Counted from the stretch's first letter, positions 8,323 to 15,909 are shown. The stretch: 64,000 nt of DNA from Mesorhizobium sp. M1C.F.Ca.ET.210.01.1.1 (GCF_004791585.1 NZ_SRUU01000021.1:45098-109097), one strand, 5' to 3'. Translations and numbers: made by a program. Notes: generated by a model from the letters alone, not told the origin.

Positions 8323-9519
8323 TCAGCGTTTCAGCCTCGCCACCTTGCCGGCGATTGCCGCACCCTGGATGCGGGCGTTGGCGAAGCAGCCGCGAATACT
8401 CGGCCGCATGCCGGTGAACCAGAGGCCCGGCAGTTTCGGGTCGCTCGCCGCGCCGTTGAACAGCGGCACGCCCTTGGCATCGAGCACGCCGAGCTTACCC
8501 ACCATCGTCTCCAGCCCCGTGCGGTAGCCGGTGGCGGCAATGACGATGTCGGGCGCGATCGTCTGGCCGTTTTCGAGGACGACGCTGTCATGCCCGAATT
8601 CCTTGACCTGCGGCACGACGATGATGCGGCCGGCCTTCATCGCCTCGACCGCGCCATCGTCGGCGGCGATCGCCGTATAGTCCGAGCCGAGGCGGCTGGC
8701 GCCGCCCGACGGGGCAGGGGGCAGGCCGAATTTCCTGAGGTCGCCGAAGACCAGCCGCTGCGTCGTCGCCATCACCGCGTCCGCCGCCCGGGCCGGCAGG
8801 CTCGCCATGAAGGGCGAGAAGCGATGCACGGCAATCTTGCCGATGCGCTTGGGTAAGAGCGACGGCCCGTTGCGCGCCGAGAGCCACATCTGCCCGGTCT
8901 CGACGCCGGAAAGGTGGTTGAGCGCGTCGAAGCCGGAATTGCCGGCGCCGACCACCAGCACCTTCTTTCCGGCATAGTCGCTCGCCCGGCCGAAATGCGC
9001 CGAATGGACGATCCGGCCCGCGAAATCCTTCATGCCCTTCCAGGTAGGGATGAACGGCTGGCGGTCGCGCCCGGTGGCGATCACCACGTGACGGGCGGCC
9101 CGAGGTCCCGTGCTGGTCTTCACCAGCCAGTGGCTTCCGCGGAACTCGATCTCCTCGACGGCGACGTCGAAAGCGATCGGCAGCCGGTGCGTCTGGGCAA
9201 AGTCGTTGAAGAGGCGGATCACCGCGCTGCGGTGCGGAAAGGCAGGGGTGCCTTTCGGAAAGGAAACGCCGGGCAGCGTCGACAGGTCGCGATGCGTGTT
9301 GAGATGCAGGTTCTCATGGCGGTGGTGCCACGGCTCGGCCAGCCGTCCCTCGCGCTCGAGGATCTCGGTGGCGACCCCGGCCTCGATAAGCGCGTACGCT
9401 ACCGCCAACCCCGCTGCGCCGGCGCCGATCACGATCGCGCCGTCGAGGATCGCCGGCTCGCCGGTCCAATCCGGCGAGAGTTCCGCTTCCATGCCCATTC
9501 TTGTCTTTATCGTTGTCAT
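8323..9519 (-). CDS. FAD-dependent monooxygenase (flavin-containing monooxygenase type)
   Basis: A 398-residue flavoprotein with two Rossmann signatures. The FAD-binding one is VIGAGAAGLAVAYALIEAG (about residues 31-49) and the NADPH-binding one is KVLVVGAGNSGFDA (about 190). Between them, IRLFNDFAQTHRLPIAFD and HVVIATGRDRQPFIP match the FMO/BVMO-like class, and the second-half ATG motif appears as VIAATGYRTGLE. Such enzymes oxygenate heteroatoms or ketones. The substrate is unknown and the gene stands alone between two tRNAs' neighbourhoods. Confidence 0.82.
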   Translation of the reverse strand: MTTIKTRMGMEAELSPDWTGEPAILDGAIVIGAGAAGLAVAYALIEAGVATEILEREGRLAEPWHHRHENLHLNTHRDLSTLPGVSFPKGTPAFPHRSAVIRLFNDFAQTHRLPIAFDVAVEEIEFRGSHWLVKTSTGPRAARHVVIATGRDRQPFIPTWKGMKDFAGRIVHSAHFGRASDYAGKKVLVVGAGNSGFDALNHLSGVETGQMWLSARNGPSLLPKRIGKIAVHRFSPFMASLPARAADAVMATTQRLVFGDLRKFGLPPAPSGGASRLGSDYTAIAADDGAVEAMKAGRIIVVPQVKEFGHDSVVLENGQTIAPDIVIAATGYRTGLETMVGKLGVLDAKGVPLFNGAASDPKLPGLWFTGMRPSIRGCFANARIQGAAIAGKVARLKR

Positions 9520-9765
9520 GGCCCCGAAATGCCACGGTCATGTATCCGACATATGCCGCTGGCATGGCAATGGGAATAGGCTGCGGTTGCAGAGAGCCCC
9601 GGCATTGTGTCGCGGACAGGCAGGACCGCCTGCCGGCCCGCAGCCGCTTGCGGGCGGCGCCGTTGCACAGTATTGACGGGTTGGCGCGCGACCTCAGGCT
9701 CCAACCCGGGTTTGGACGGGCGCCGCGAACAGGGTGCCCGGTCTTCGGGCAGCAACGAGGTGTTC

Positions 9766-10071
9766 ATGTCCGCGCGAATTTTCAGCCCAGCCAAAACCGC
9801 GATGCAGTCCGGCAAGGCCAAGACCGGCCACTGGGTGCTGGAGTTCGATCCTGCCCAGCGCAAGAAGATCGATCCGCTGATGGGCTACACCACATCGGGT
9901 GACATGCTGAGCCAGGTGCGGCTCACCTTCGACACGAAGGAGGAGGCGGTCGCCTATGCCGAGAAGCAGGGCATTGCCTTCCGCGTCGAGGAGCCGAAAG
10001 AGACGAAGCGGCGGCAGATTTCCTATTCGGACAATTTCCGCTATGACCGCAGGACGCCCTGGACGCACTGA
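9766..10071 (+). CDS. Complex I accessory subunit, NDUFS4-type
   Basis: A 101-residue protein of the ETC complex I subunit family (NDUFS4/18-kDa AQDQ), an accessory NADH:ubiquinone oxidoreductase subunit kept in alphaproteobacteria. Recognisable stretches are ARIFSPAKTAMQSGKAKTGH near the start, MLSQVRLTFDTKEEAVAYAE in the centre and SYSDNFRYDRRTPWTH at the C-terminus. Length is normal for bacterial members. As usual it is encoded away from the nuo operon. The ATG at 9766 follows AACGAGG. Confidence 0.92.
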   Translation: MSARIFSPAKTAMQSGKAKTGHWVLEFDPAQRKKIDPLMGYTTSGDMLSQVRLTFDTKEEAVAYAEKQGIAFRVEEPKETKRRQISYSDNFRYDRRTPWTH

Positions 10072-10128
10072 CCTTCAGGTCGAGCGTCCCTCGGCATGAG
10101 TGGCATCAGCCGGCTTCGGCCGGCCAGC

Positions 10129-10205
10129 GGTCCCGTAGCTCAGCTGGATAGAGCACCGGCCTTCTAAGCCGATGGTCGCAGGTTCGAATCCTGCCGGGAT
10201 CGCCA
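10129..10205 (+). tRNA. tRNA-Arg (anticodon TCT)
   Basis: The gene starts GGTCCCGTAGCTCAGCTGG, has anticodon loop CTTCTAA (TCT) in stem CCGGC/GCCGA, T-arm GCAGGTTCGAATCCTGC, and acceptor closing CGGGATC followed by GCCA, so CCA is encoded. The acceptor contains one G-T pair. The opposite-strand ORF here is a typical tRNA shadow. Confidence 0.95.
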
Positions 10206-10232
10206 TTCATTCCATTGTCCGGCCCGGCGGCG

Positions 10233-10296
10233 ACGCGCCGCAGAATCAAGCCCGCACCGATGACAGGTAGCCAAAACGGGCTCGGCCTGGGACAGG
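10233..10296. repeat. Hairpin-bearing intergenic element, copy A
   Basis: Begins GCAGAATCAAGCCCGCACC and continues to ACGGGCTCGGCCTGGGACAG. AGCCCG and CGGGCT pair across a loop of about 25 bases. A clearly related copy lies at 11482-11545 with the same order of conserved blocks (CAGAATCAAGCCCGC, GTAGCCA, CGGGCTCGGC, TGGG). It sits just past the 3-prime end of the small gene at 10326. Confidence 0.6.
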
Positions 10297-10325
10297 ATTG
10301 GCTGCGGGCGACAAAGTCGCTTTGC

Positions 10326-10526
10326 TTACCGCGAGCCTGCATTATTGAGCCTCTTTGCAGCCAGGTACATCAATGCAGCAGCAGCACGGTTCCGGTTCCA
10401 ACCGGCGGTTTCGGCTTGATCAAGCAGATCATCAAGATGCGCAGCCAAGGCATCCTGGCAATCGTTGTCGTAGCGGGCAGCGTTGACTTCATGTGCGGGT
10501 GACCGGATCAGTGGTTCCTTTGTCAT
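10326..10526 (-). CDS. Small hypothetical protein
   Basis: A 66-residue acidic helical protein starting MTKEPLIRSPAHEVNAARYD. The C-terminal half, LDDLLDQAETAGWNRNRAAA followed by ALMYLAAKRL, looks like a short family common in Mesorhizobium in which an A-G-W motif precedes a helix rich in Ala and Leu. No signal peptide or membrane helix. The ATG at 10526 is preferred over an adjacent in-frame TTG. Function unknown. It lies at the edge of the DUF982 patch, same strand. Confidence 0.6.
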   Translation of the reverse strand: MTKEPLIRSPAHEVNAARYDNDCQDALAAHLDDLLDQAETAGWNRNRAAAALMYLAAKRLNNAGSR

Positions 10527-10608
10527 CAATGGTACTCATCGAAGGTCGGCCGAATATGAGAAGATGGGGCGCCCGAACTGACCTGTGTCGAGCGCACCAC
10601 TTTAGGCG

Positions 10609-10893
10609 TCAAACGTGAGTTGGCCTAGCTTTCCTCATGTCGGGAGGAATTGCTCCATCCTCAATGAGGATGTCCTTCTTGCGCGCAAAGGCGACGAAAA
10701 CACCTCTCGCCGTTTCGGCCTCGATGTCTCCGATCAATGCGGCTTTGCAGGCGCGGATGGCGGCCTTTTGTTCGGGGCTGTTGCCGCACCAATCGATTGC
10801 AAATTGGTAGGCGTCGACAACCGTATTCAGTTGGCGCGGGAAGCCCAATCCGACCCAAACGCGGACGGGCTTTTCAAAGGGCTTGGAAAGCAT
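10609..10893 (-). CDS. DUF982 protein, copy 1
   Basis: A 94-residue cytosolic protein. DUF982 features are the N-terminal strand PVRVWVGLGFPRQLNTVVDA, the FAIDW segment, the basic helix AIRACKAALIGDIEAETARG, and VFVAFARKKDILI. These match the family pattern of W-Q/E-A-x-x-A-C-x-A-L-x-G followed by A-R-x-x-F-x-x-A. The C-terminus has a short tail IPPDMRKARPTHV. The family is abundant in Rhizobium and Mesorhizobium and has no known function. It is 26 bp downstream of copy 2 on the same strand and probably cotranscribed. Confidence 0.75.
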   Translation of the reverse strand: MLSKPFEKPVRVWVGLGFPRQLNTVVDAYQFAIDWCGNSPEQKAAIRACKAALIGDIEAETARGVFVAFARKKDILIEDGAIPPDMRKARPTHV

Positions 10894-10919
10894 CGCGAAC
10901 TCCCTGCTCCGCGATGACT

Positions 10920-11222
10920 TTAGGCAGCCAATCCACCGCCATGGCCGTTCTTCCCGGTCATCCAAGGTGGCGGGGCGGTCACGTCCTCGAGGATTCTGGC
11001 CGATTTCGCAAAACCGCAAAAAGCACCCCGCGCCGCCATCAGCGGGTAGTCGCTGTCGAACGCTCTTTGGCAGGCCCGAAGGGCTGTTTCATAAATCGGA
11101 CCGCGTTTGTGTTTCGGCCACTCGTAGAGAAATTCCAGGGCGTCCTCGATGCACGCGATTTCCTGGATGAGGCTGTTCCCGCTCTTCACGAAAACAGGGC
11201 TGTCGAAAATCCGATCGTTCAT
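10920..11222 (-). CDS. DUF982 protein, copy 2
   Basis: A 100-residue DUF982 member starting MNDRIFDSPVFVKSGNSLIQ. Key family positions are visible: EDALEFLYEWP, TALRACQRAFDSDYPLMAAR and GAFCGFAKSARIL. The C-terminal tail ends PPWMTGKNGHGGGLAA. It is the upstream member of a two-gene unit with copy 1. The start codon follows GGAGGAAACA, a strong ribosome binding site. The 5-prime region holds a long leader with a possible general-stress promoter and a duplicated hairpin element. Confidence 0.75.
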   Translation of the reverse strand: MNDRIFDSPVFVKSGNSLIQEIACIEDALEFLYEWPKHKRGPIYETALRACQRAFDSDYPLMAARGAFCGFAKSARILEDVTAPPPWMTGKNGHGGGLAA

Positions 11223-11481
11223 TGTTTCCTCCAAGCGAACGAACAATTGAGTTTCAGGACAGGCGGAGACCGACAGCGGTTCGCGCCCAGTGGCGATATG
11301 GGTTTGTCGATTTTGACAGTCAAGGTTCCGCGCGTGAGTTGGCGGGTCATTCCCTCGAATTTTGATCTGGATAAAACGCTTCGGGCGAGCCTTACAAAAC
11401 GAAGCCCGCCAAGCCCGGTCGAGATGGTCGAAGCGACGGTGACCGAGGCGCGATCCCGAAGCTCGGCAACCGACGCACTGC

Positions 11482-11545
11482 AGAATCAAGCCCGCCCCGG
11501 CGATGGGTAGCCAGGACGGGCTCGGCTTGGGTCTGGAACCCTGTA
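11482..11545. repeat. Hairpin-bearing intergenic element, copy B
   Basis: Related to 10233-10296: starts GCAGAATCAAGCCCGCCCC and continues through GTAGCCAGGACGGGCTCGGC. AGCCCG/CGGGCT can pair. Directly beside it (11542-11559) is a perfect 7-bp stem with a tetraloop, TGTAGTC-ACGA-GACTACA. The rest of 11223-11679 shows no convincing gene. Confidence 0.6.
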
Positions 11546-11566
11546 GTCACGAGACTACACGGGAGA

Positions 11567-11592
11567 AACAGGTCGGCAGCGACAAATGTTCC
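11567..11592 (-). promoter_or_regulatory. EcfG/RpoE2-like promoter candidate
   Basis: On the minus strand GGAAC is followed by a 17-base spacer and TGTT, close to the alphaproteobacterial general-stress consensus GGAAC-N16/17-cGTT. Transcription would start near the 11542-11559 hairpin and run through the duplicated element toward DUF982 copies 2 and 1. Sequence match only; a few chance matches are expected in 64 kb. Confidence 0.35.
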
Positions 11593-11679
11593 GAAGTTTT
11601 TCTCGGGTTGCGGCATATAGGCCGACCGGACAACGGGGCGAACTGGTGCCGGTTTTTCTAACTGGGACTAAGGAGCACT

Positions 11680-11922
11680 CTAGGCCAGCAGGCCGGCGGC
11701 CTTCGCCGCCCTGCGCAGGGTCTTGCGGGCTTCGACTGGACTTCTCAAGCCGTCGAGCGCGTCGCGACAAGTGCGGCTTGCCGACCGCCAGGCGCGGTCA
11801 CGCGCCCGTCTTGGCCAGCGCTGGTCGAGGCATTCGACCGCCTCGAAGCAGCTCAAGATCTTGTGTTGTCCGCTTGGCTCGAAATCGATCACGACCGGTT
11901 CGGAAAACCAGACGTCGTTCAT
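11680..11922 (-). CDS. DUF982 protein, copy 3
   Basis: An 80-residue protein starting MNDVWFSEPVVIDFEPSGQH. It has the family layout: VVIDFEPSG strand, FEAVECLDQRWP, then ASRTCRDALDGLRSPVEARK and TLRRAAKAAGLLA. The N-terminal MND-x-x-F/W-S/D-x-P-V form matches copies 2 and 4. The ATG is used rather than the adjacent in-frame GTG; GGAGGATGTG precedes it. An EcfG-like promoter lies about 95 bp upstream. Function unknown. Confidence 0.72.
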   Translation of the reverse strand: MNDVWFSEPVVIDFEPSGQHKILSCFEAVECLDQRWPRRARDRAWRSASRTCRDALDGLRSPVEARKTLRRAAKAAGLLA

Positions 11923-12014
11923 CACATCCTCCGTTGGTATGGTGGTCTTTTGATCGCGGCGCCGGCAGGCGCCGCTTGGATGCGAGTCCAGGGTGATTGG
12001 CGGACCCGCGCGTT

Positions 12015-12039
12015 AACCGCCCACCGCCGATAATGTTCC
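12015..12039 (-). promoter_or_regulatory. EcfG/RpoE2-like promoter candidate for DUF982 copy 3
   Basis: Minus strand GGAAC, 16-base spacer, GGTT; it also fits the Sinorhizobium form GGAAC-N18-TT. It lies about 95 bp upstream of the DUF982 copy 3 start codon on the correct strand. The flanks ATGTTCCGAAG are shared with the candidate at 11567-11592. Unproven. Confidence 0.38.
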
Positions 12040-12212
12040 GAAGAATTTTCGCGATCGGCGATGGTCCGCGCGGGATCGGTTCGCAGGCCGGATTCATTCC
12101 GCCGGGACTGCGTCGGGCGCGGCTCAAAACATATGACCAAAGTCACTGGCTGCGCCGCCGCCCGCGGCGATAATCAGGTCCGACACGCCGTTGAAACGCG
12201 GGAAGACCTCTC

Positions 12213-12377
12213 ATGCTGATCGCCGTGCTTGCATCCACCATGACCGTCGCCACGTTGATGGCGACCGCTTTCGGGCTCTACGAGGAGGCTGAGCGCAGCC
12301 GTCTGCACACCGAAGCGGATCGCAGGCAACCGTTTCGGCCGGCGCGCCGGATCCAAGTCGATTCGCACGGCCGATAG
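12213..12377 (+). CDS. Small hypothetical membrane-anchored protein
   Basis: A 54-residue ORF with an N-terminal hydrophobic helix (MLIAVLASTMTVATLMATAF) and a charged, Arg-rich tail ending IQVDSHGR. It could be an uncleaved anchor with a cytoplasmic tail. The stop TAG is followed without any gap by an in-frame GTG that opens the next ORF, so the two are a single reading frame interrupted by one TAG. Family not recognised; coding status rests on the hydrophobic pattern. Confidence 0.42.
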   Translation: MLIAVLASTMTVATLMATAFGLYEEAERSRLHTEADRRQPFRPARRIQVDSHGR

Positions 12378-12500
12378 GTGCCGGCGCCGCCGGGCATGTT
12401 CATTCCGCTCTACCTGGTCATGTGCTTCCTGCGCGCCGCAATCCTGCTCTCTCCAGCGGTCTTCGCGGTGCTGGTGCTTTTGTGGCTCTTCTACCGGTAG
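12378..12500 (+). CDS. Small hypothetical transmembrane peptide
   Basis: A 40-residue ORF, GTG at 12378 or ATG at 12396, with two short hydrophobic stretches, PLYLVMCFLRAAILLSPAVF then AVLVLLWLFYR. It is in frame with the ORF ending at 12377. No obvious ribosome binding site precedes the GTG, so it may be translated by coupling, from the internal ATG, or not at all. Family not recognised. Confidence 0.35.
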   Translation: MPAPPGMFIPLYLVMCFLRAAILLSPAVFAVLVLLWLFYR

Positions 12501-12525
12501 GCAGGGCGTCGAGCGCGCCTTGGGT

Positions 12526-12771
12526 CTACTCAACCAGCACATGCGCTTCGCGCGCGGCGCTTATGAAGGCTTCTCGGGCATTGTCGGCCGGAATGTCGCC
12601 GCTCATTGCCCGGCGGCAGGCGCGCAGCGCCGCGCCATGTTGCGCGCTGCCGGCATCCCGCCACTGGCCGGTCAGCAATTCGATGGCCTGCTGCGCGTTG
12701 GAAATGTGTCGGATCGAGCCTGCCACGCCGACGGCGACTTCGACTGGCCTGGAAAACCATCCCTGGATCAT
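12526..12771 (-). CDS. DUF982 protein, copy 4
   Basis: An 81-residue DUF982 protein starting MIQGWFSRPVEVAVGVAGSI. Family landmarks: RHISNAQQAIELLTGQWRDA, AALRACRRAMSGDIPADNAR, then EAFISAAREAHVLVE at the C-terminus. It is the most consensus-like copy in the window (ACRRAMSGD). The gene stands alone; it converges on the two small plus-strand ORFs. The start follows no strong SD (GGGGGTCGCG). Confidence 0.75.
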   Translation of the reverse strand: MIQGWFSRPVEVAVGVAGSIRHISNAQQAIELLTGQWRDAGSAQHGAALRACRRAMSGDIPADNAREAFISAAREAHVLVE

Positions 12772-12902
12772 CGCGACCCCCTGATGCTTGTGCGCCCTGA
12801 TGCGTTGTGAGCAGATGAGAAACGCGTAACTGCCCGGCAGGTTTCATCCCGATATTTCAACAGGATGTGAGCAAACGCGCCGGCAGCGGACATGGTCTTG
12901 GT

Positions 12903-13100
12903 CTATCTGCCGAGCGGCTTGCGCGACAGTTCGACGAGTTCCGCCTCGTCGGTGATGCCGGCCATGTAGTTGGCGATGATGCGCGAGGCGCGCGCCTCCT
13001 TCTGCTCTTCGGTTTCTCCGTTGACGCGCCCGCTCTCGAAGACGCGCCCAAACAGGGCCGTCTCGGCGGGTGTGAATGTGTTTCGCGAAATGTTGGACAT
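12903..13100 (-). CDS. Small hypothetical protein
   Basis: A 65-residue hydrophilic helical protein: MSNISRNTFTPAETALFGRV at the N-terminus, GETEEQKEARASRIIANYMA in the middle, and ELSRKPLGR at the end. No signal peptide, cysteines or membrane helix. The start follows GAAGGAAGAAGCCC, a reasonable binding site. Not recognised beyond being a plausible conserved rhizobial short protein. The upstream gap to the ArsR gene (13101-13541) shows no gene I can support. Confidence 0.55.
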   Translation of the reverse strand: MSNISRNTFTPAETALFGRVFESGRVNGETEEQKEARASRIIANYMAGITDEAELVELSRKPLGR

Positions 13101-13541
13101 GGGCTTCTTCCTTCAGCTCATGTCCCCCTTCTTCCCCGACCAATATTAGCACGGGTTCGGAAACGAGGGTGAGTCTTCACGCAGACGGCGACGATGCGCG
13201 TCGTTCCCGACGCGGGCTTTTCATCTCATGGTCTGGCCCGGAGGCATTGCCCGGATACTGGACCAGCTTCGCTATATCCTTGCTGAAACAACGAAGCGCT
13301 GATACTCATTAGCGGCGCGGAATTATTCCGAGTCTGCGCCAACTTGCGTCGTACAACAATGCGGCGCATGCTGTCGGAGACCAATATCTCGACGTGGTGG
13401 CAACCGGGTTACGACGGGATTTGGTCGAACAAAGAAGCAGGGCAGGCTCCGATTCCATGTCGAAGCGGGCCCACCAAATGCTCTGGAATTCTGAAGCCAT
13501 TGCCCCCATGGCCTCGGAAGAGCATGAACATGGGGAAATCG

Positions 13542-13901
13542 ATGGTGACGAAGAAACTTACCTCCAACGCAGAAAGCGCGGCAGCCTTTCTTGCGGTGAT
13601 GGGCAACGAGAAGCGTTTGCTCATCATGAACTACCTGGCCGAGGGCGAACTGTCGGTCGGCACGCTCGCCGACAAGGTCGAACTCAGCCAGTCCGCACTC
13701 TCTCAGCATCTGGCCAAACTGCGCAGGTTTGGCTTGGTCGACACCCGCCGCGACCGCCAGATGGTCTACTACTCCTGCAAGTCGTCCGCAGCGCGTGAGC
13801 TCCTCGCTCTGCTTGACGGCCTGCTGACGATGGACAAGCCGCTCGCCGGTCCGGCCCGGCAGGCTCTTGTCGAAAGGATGCGGCGGCCGCAGGCCGCCTG
13901 A
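13542..13901 (+). CDS. ArsR/SmtB-family regulator, NolR-like
   Basis: A 119-residue winged-helix repressor. The helix-turn-helix is clear: GTLADKVELSQSALSQHLAK then LRRFGLVDTRRDRQMVYYSC. The preceding NAESAAAFLAVMGNEKRLLI and MNYLAEGELSVG are very similar in layout to NolR, the rhizobial nodulation and growth-phase regulator. The ArsR metal-binding cysteine motif ELCVC is absent, which also fits NolR and other metal-independent members. The ATG at 13542 is used since GGGGAA is 4-5 bp upstream; ATGs at 13524 and 13530 are alternatives. Confidence 0.8.
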   Translation: MVTKKLTSNAESAAAFLAVMGNEKRLLIMNYLAEGELSVGTLADKVELSQSALSQHLAKLRRFGLVDTRRDRQMVYYSCKSSAARELLALLDGLLTMDKPLAGPARQALVERMRRPQAA

Positions 13902-14115
13902 TCGACTGCGACGAGGCGAGGCCGGGGGGCCTTCGCCTTGCGCGGCCCCGCTCTGCCGGGGCGGCGAACAGGTGAGCCGACCGTGCGTACGGCGCGGGGC
14001 ATCTGTTTGCGCTCTCTTGTCAATTGGTCGAAGTCTTACCGATTCTTAATATAGCGGTCACAAGTCTGCCAGGAACACGCCCGAAACACGGGTAAGTGTC
14101 CAACGGAGCCGCGCG

Positions 14116-14658
14116 ATGGCCGCCATCACCACCTATACGTCCATTCAGAAGTTCTTGCATTGGGCTCTCTTTGCCCTGGTCGTTCTGCTCTATGGTCTAA
14201 CCTTTGGCGAAGAGTTCTATCCGCGTGGCGATCCGGCGGTCGACGCCATTTGGCGATTGCACATTTCCTTCGGCCTCCTGCTCGCTGCGTTTGTCTTGTG
14301 GCGGGTGCTGCTGCGCGGCGTGAAGGGGGCGCCTGAGCTTCCGGCCGAAATGTCGCCGCTCGAGCAGACCGCCGCGAAAGTCGGACATTTCGCCCTCTAC
14401 GCGTTGCTCGTCGCGCTTCCCGTCCTCGGCATCCTGTTGACCTGGTTCAGGGGCGACTCGTTGAGCTTCTTCGGCCTGTTCACTGTGCCGGCTCCGTTTG
14501 CTGCGGACAGAGCGACCGCGCGCACCATCCGCGAACTTCACGAGCTCTGCGCGAACGGCATACTGATCGTGGCCGGCATACACGCCCTGGCCGCGCTCTA
14601 TCATCACTTCATTCGCCGGGACACGATCCTGACCAGGATGCTTCCGGGGAGCCAGTAG
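14116..14658 (+). CDS. Cytochrome b561-family membrane protein
   Basis: A 180-residue four-helix di-heme b-type cytochrome. Candidate haem-ligand histidines lie in the first helix (IQKFLHWALFALVVLLYGLT), the second (WRLHISFGLLLAAFVLWR), the third (KVGHFALYALLVALPVLGIL) and the fourth (ILIVAGIHALAALYHHFIRR). The family passes electrons from quinol to periplasmic acceptors or oxygen/superoxide (CybB type). It lies alone downstream of the NolR-like regulator with a 214-bp gap. The C-terminal DTILTRMLPG tail is typical. Confidence 0.88.
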   Translation: MAAITTYTSIQKFLHWALFALVVLLYGLTFGEEFYPRGDPAVDAIWRLHISFGLLLAAFVLWRVLLRGVKGAPELPAEMSPLEQTAAKVGHFALYALLVALPVLGILLTWFRGDSLSFFGLFTVPAPFAADRATARTIRELHELCANGILIVAGIHALAALYHHFIRRDTILTRMLPGSQ

Positions 14659-14938
14659 TCGGCCGGTGCCGTTCTCACGGGTATTGGCCGTGGTCCACGC
14701 CGGTTCGGCTCGGTGCCTCGTTGGCGTCCCCATCACTTTTGATTGAAGCGACGCTGCGCCGGCGAGGCCCTGGATGCGCAAGGCGATGAAAACACGCGTC
14801 TTTTCGCCGGAGCTGATGGCTCTTGCCAGCTGGAAGATTACGGATTTGTAAATCGCCTGCCGGACCTCCGTTGGCTAAGCTTTCCCGCGATCCACACCCC
14901 CGGATCATCACGAGCCAGACTTCCACTTTGGCGCGGTT

Positions 14939-14968
14939 AAGAGGTCCGCCGCTCCCGGCGGGCCTCTT
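14939..14968 (+). terminator. Interrupted hairpin, possible terminator
   Basis: AAGAGG-t-CCGCC pairs with GGCGG-g-CCTCTT, one mismatch inside, followed by TCGC rather than a T-run. It lies in the otherwise empty gap 14659-15110, in which I find only very short ORFs and nothing I can support as a gene. Confidence 0.35.
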
Positions 14969-15110
14969 TCGCTGGTCGCCGATGTGGACTCCCGATTCCT
15001 GGTCACCTATCGTGCGGACGAGTTCATATCGTCGCGCAATGGTCGATGCCGGGCTCCCGATCCACGAAGCGGCGGGCAGCGGGGGCATCGTTTGATTTCC
15101 GGGGCTGAGG

Positions 15111-15899
15111 ATGCTCGATCCAGAAAAGGCCAGGGCCGCTTCGCGCCTGCTGGTGAGCCATTGGGACAACGGCACCCGTCTCGATGCGATACCCGAGGCG
15201 TTGCGGCCACGGACGCGCGCCGAACGTTATGCCGTCCAGTCGCATGTGATGGATCGCTCGGCGGCGCCGCTTTTCGGCTGGAAGATCGCAGCGACCAGCC
15301 TGGCAGGGCAACGGCACATCAACGTCGACGGTCCGATGGCCGGGCGCCTGCTGGCCGAGAAGGCGGTCGAGGTCGGCGGCGCTGTTTCGCTGGCGACGAG
15401 CAGGATGCGCGTGGCAGAAATCGAATTCGCCTTTCGCTTCGGCCGCGAGATCAGGCCGCGCGCCGAGCCCTATGAGATCACCGAGGTGATGGATGCCGTG
15501 GCGACCGTGCATCCGGCGATCGAGATACCGGATTCGCGCTACGACGATTTCTGCGCGGTCGGGGCGCCGCAGCTCATAGCCGACAATGCCTGCGCCAATC
15601 TGTTTGTCATCGGCGAGGCCGTGGAGGACGATTGGCGCAATGTGGATCTCGCCAAGCACCCCGTGGCCGCCTTCGTTGCCGGAAAGTCGCGGCATGATGG
15701 AACGGGGGCCGCCGTGCTGGGCGATCCCCACATCGCGCTTCAATGGATCGTCAACGAATTGTCCGGCCTGGGCATCGCGCTCCAGCCGGGACAGGTGGTG
15801 ATAACCGGCACCTGCGTCACGCCGATAAGCGTCGAGCCCGGCGATGAAGTCGCCGGGGATCTGGGCAGGTTTGGTCGCGTCTCGGTCAGGTTTGTCTAG
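15111..15899 (+). CDS. 2-oxopent-4-enoate hydratase family protein (MhpD-like)
   Basis: A 262-residue member of the fumarylacetoacetase/MhpD hydratase-decarboxylase family. Recognisable parts are GWKIAATSLAGQRHINVDGP near residue 55, AEIEFAFRFGREIRPR, metal-binding acidic residues (E, E, D pattern in EIEFAF and HPAIEIPDSRYDDF), and GQVVITGTCVTPISVEPGDE at the C-terminus. Such enzymes hydrate 2-hydroxy-dienoates in meta-cleavage catabolism. No other meta-pathway gene is nearby, so the physiological substrate is unclear. Confidence 0.85.
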   Translation: MLDPEKARAASRLLVSHWDNGTRLDAIPEALRPRTRAERYAVQSHVMDRSAAPLFGWKIAATSLAGQRHINVDGPMAGRLLAEKAVEVGGAVSLATSRMRVAEIEFAFRFGREIRPRAEPYEITEVMDAVATVHPAIEIPDSRYDDFCAVGAPQLIADNACANLFVIGEAVEDDWRNVDLAKHPVAAFVAGKSRHDGTGAAVLGDPHIALQWIVNELSGLGIALQPGQVVITGTCVTPISVEPGDEVAGDLGRFGRVSVRFV

Positions 15900-15909
15900 G
15901 CTGGACGCT

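Noticed and set aside
10106..10342. Open frame over the tRNA-Arg gene with RIRTCDHRLRRP-like sequence
   Set aside because: This is the well-known translated shadow of a tRNA gene on the opposite strand and not a protein.
13323..13541. Upstream extension of the NolR-like protein
   Set aside because: The added residues are unlike any ArsR family N-terminus and lie before clear ribosome binding sites.
14786..14851. 21-codon ORF starting MKTRVFSPELM
   Set aside because: Too short and without neighbours or a strong binding site to support it.
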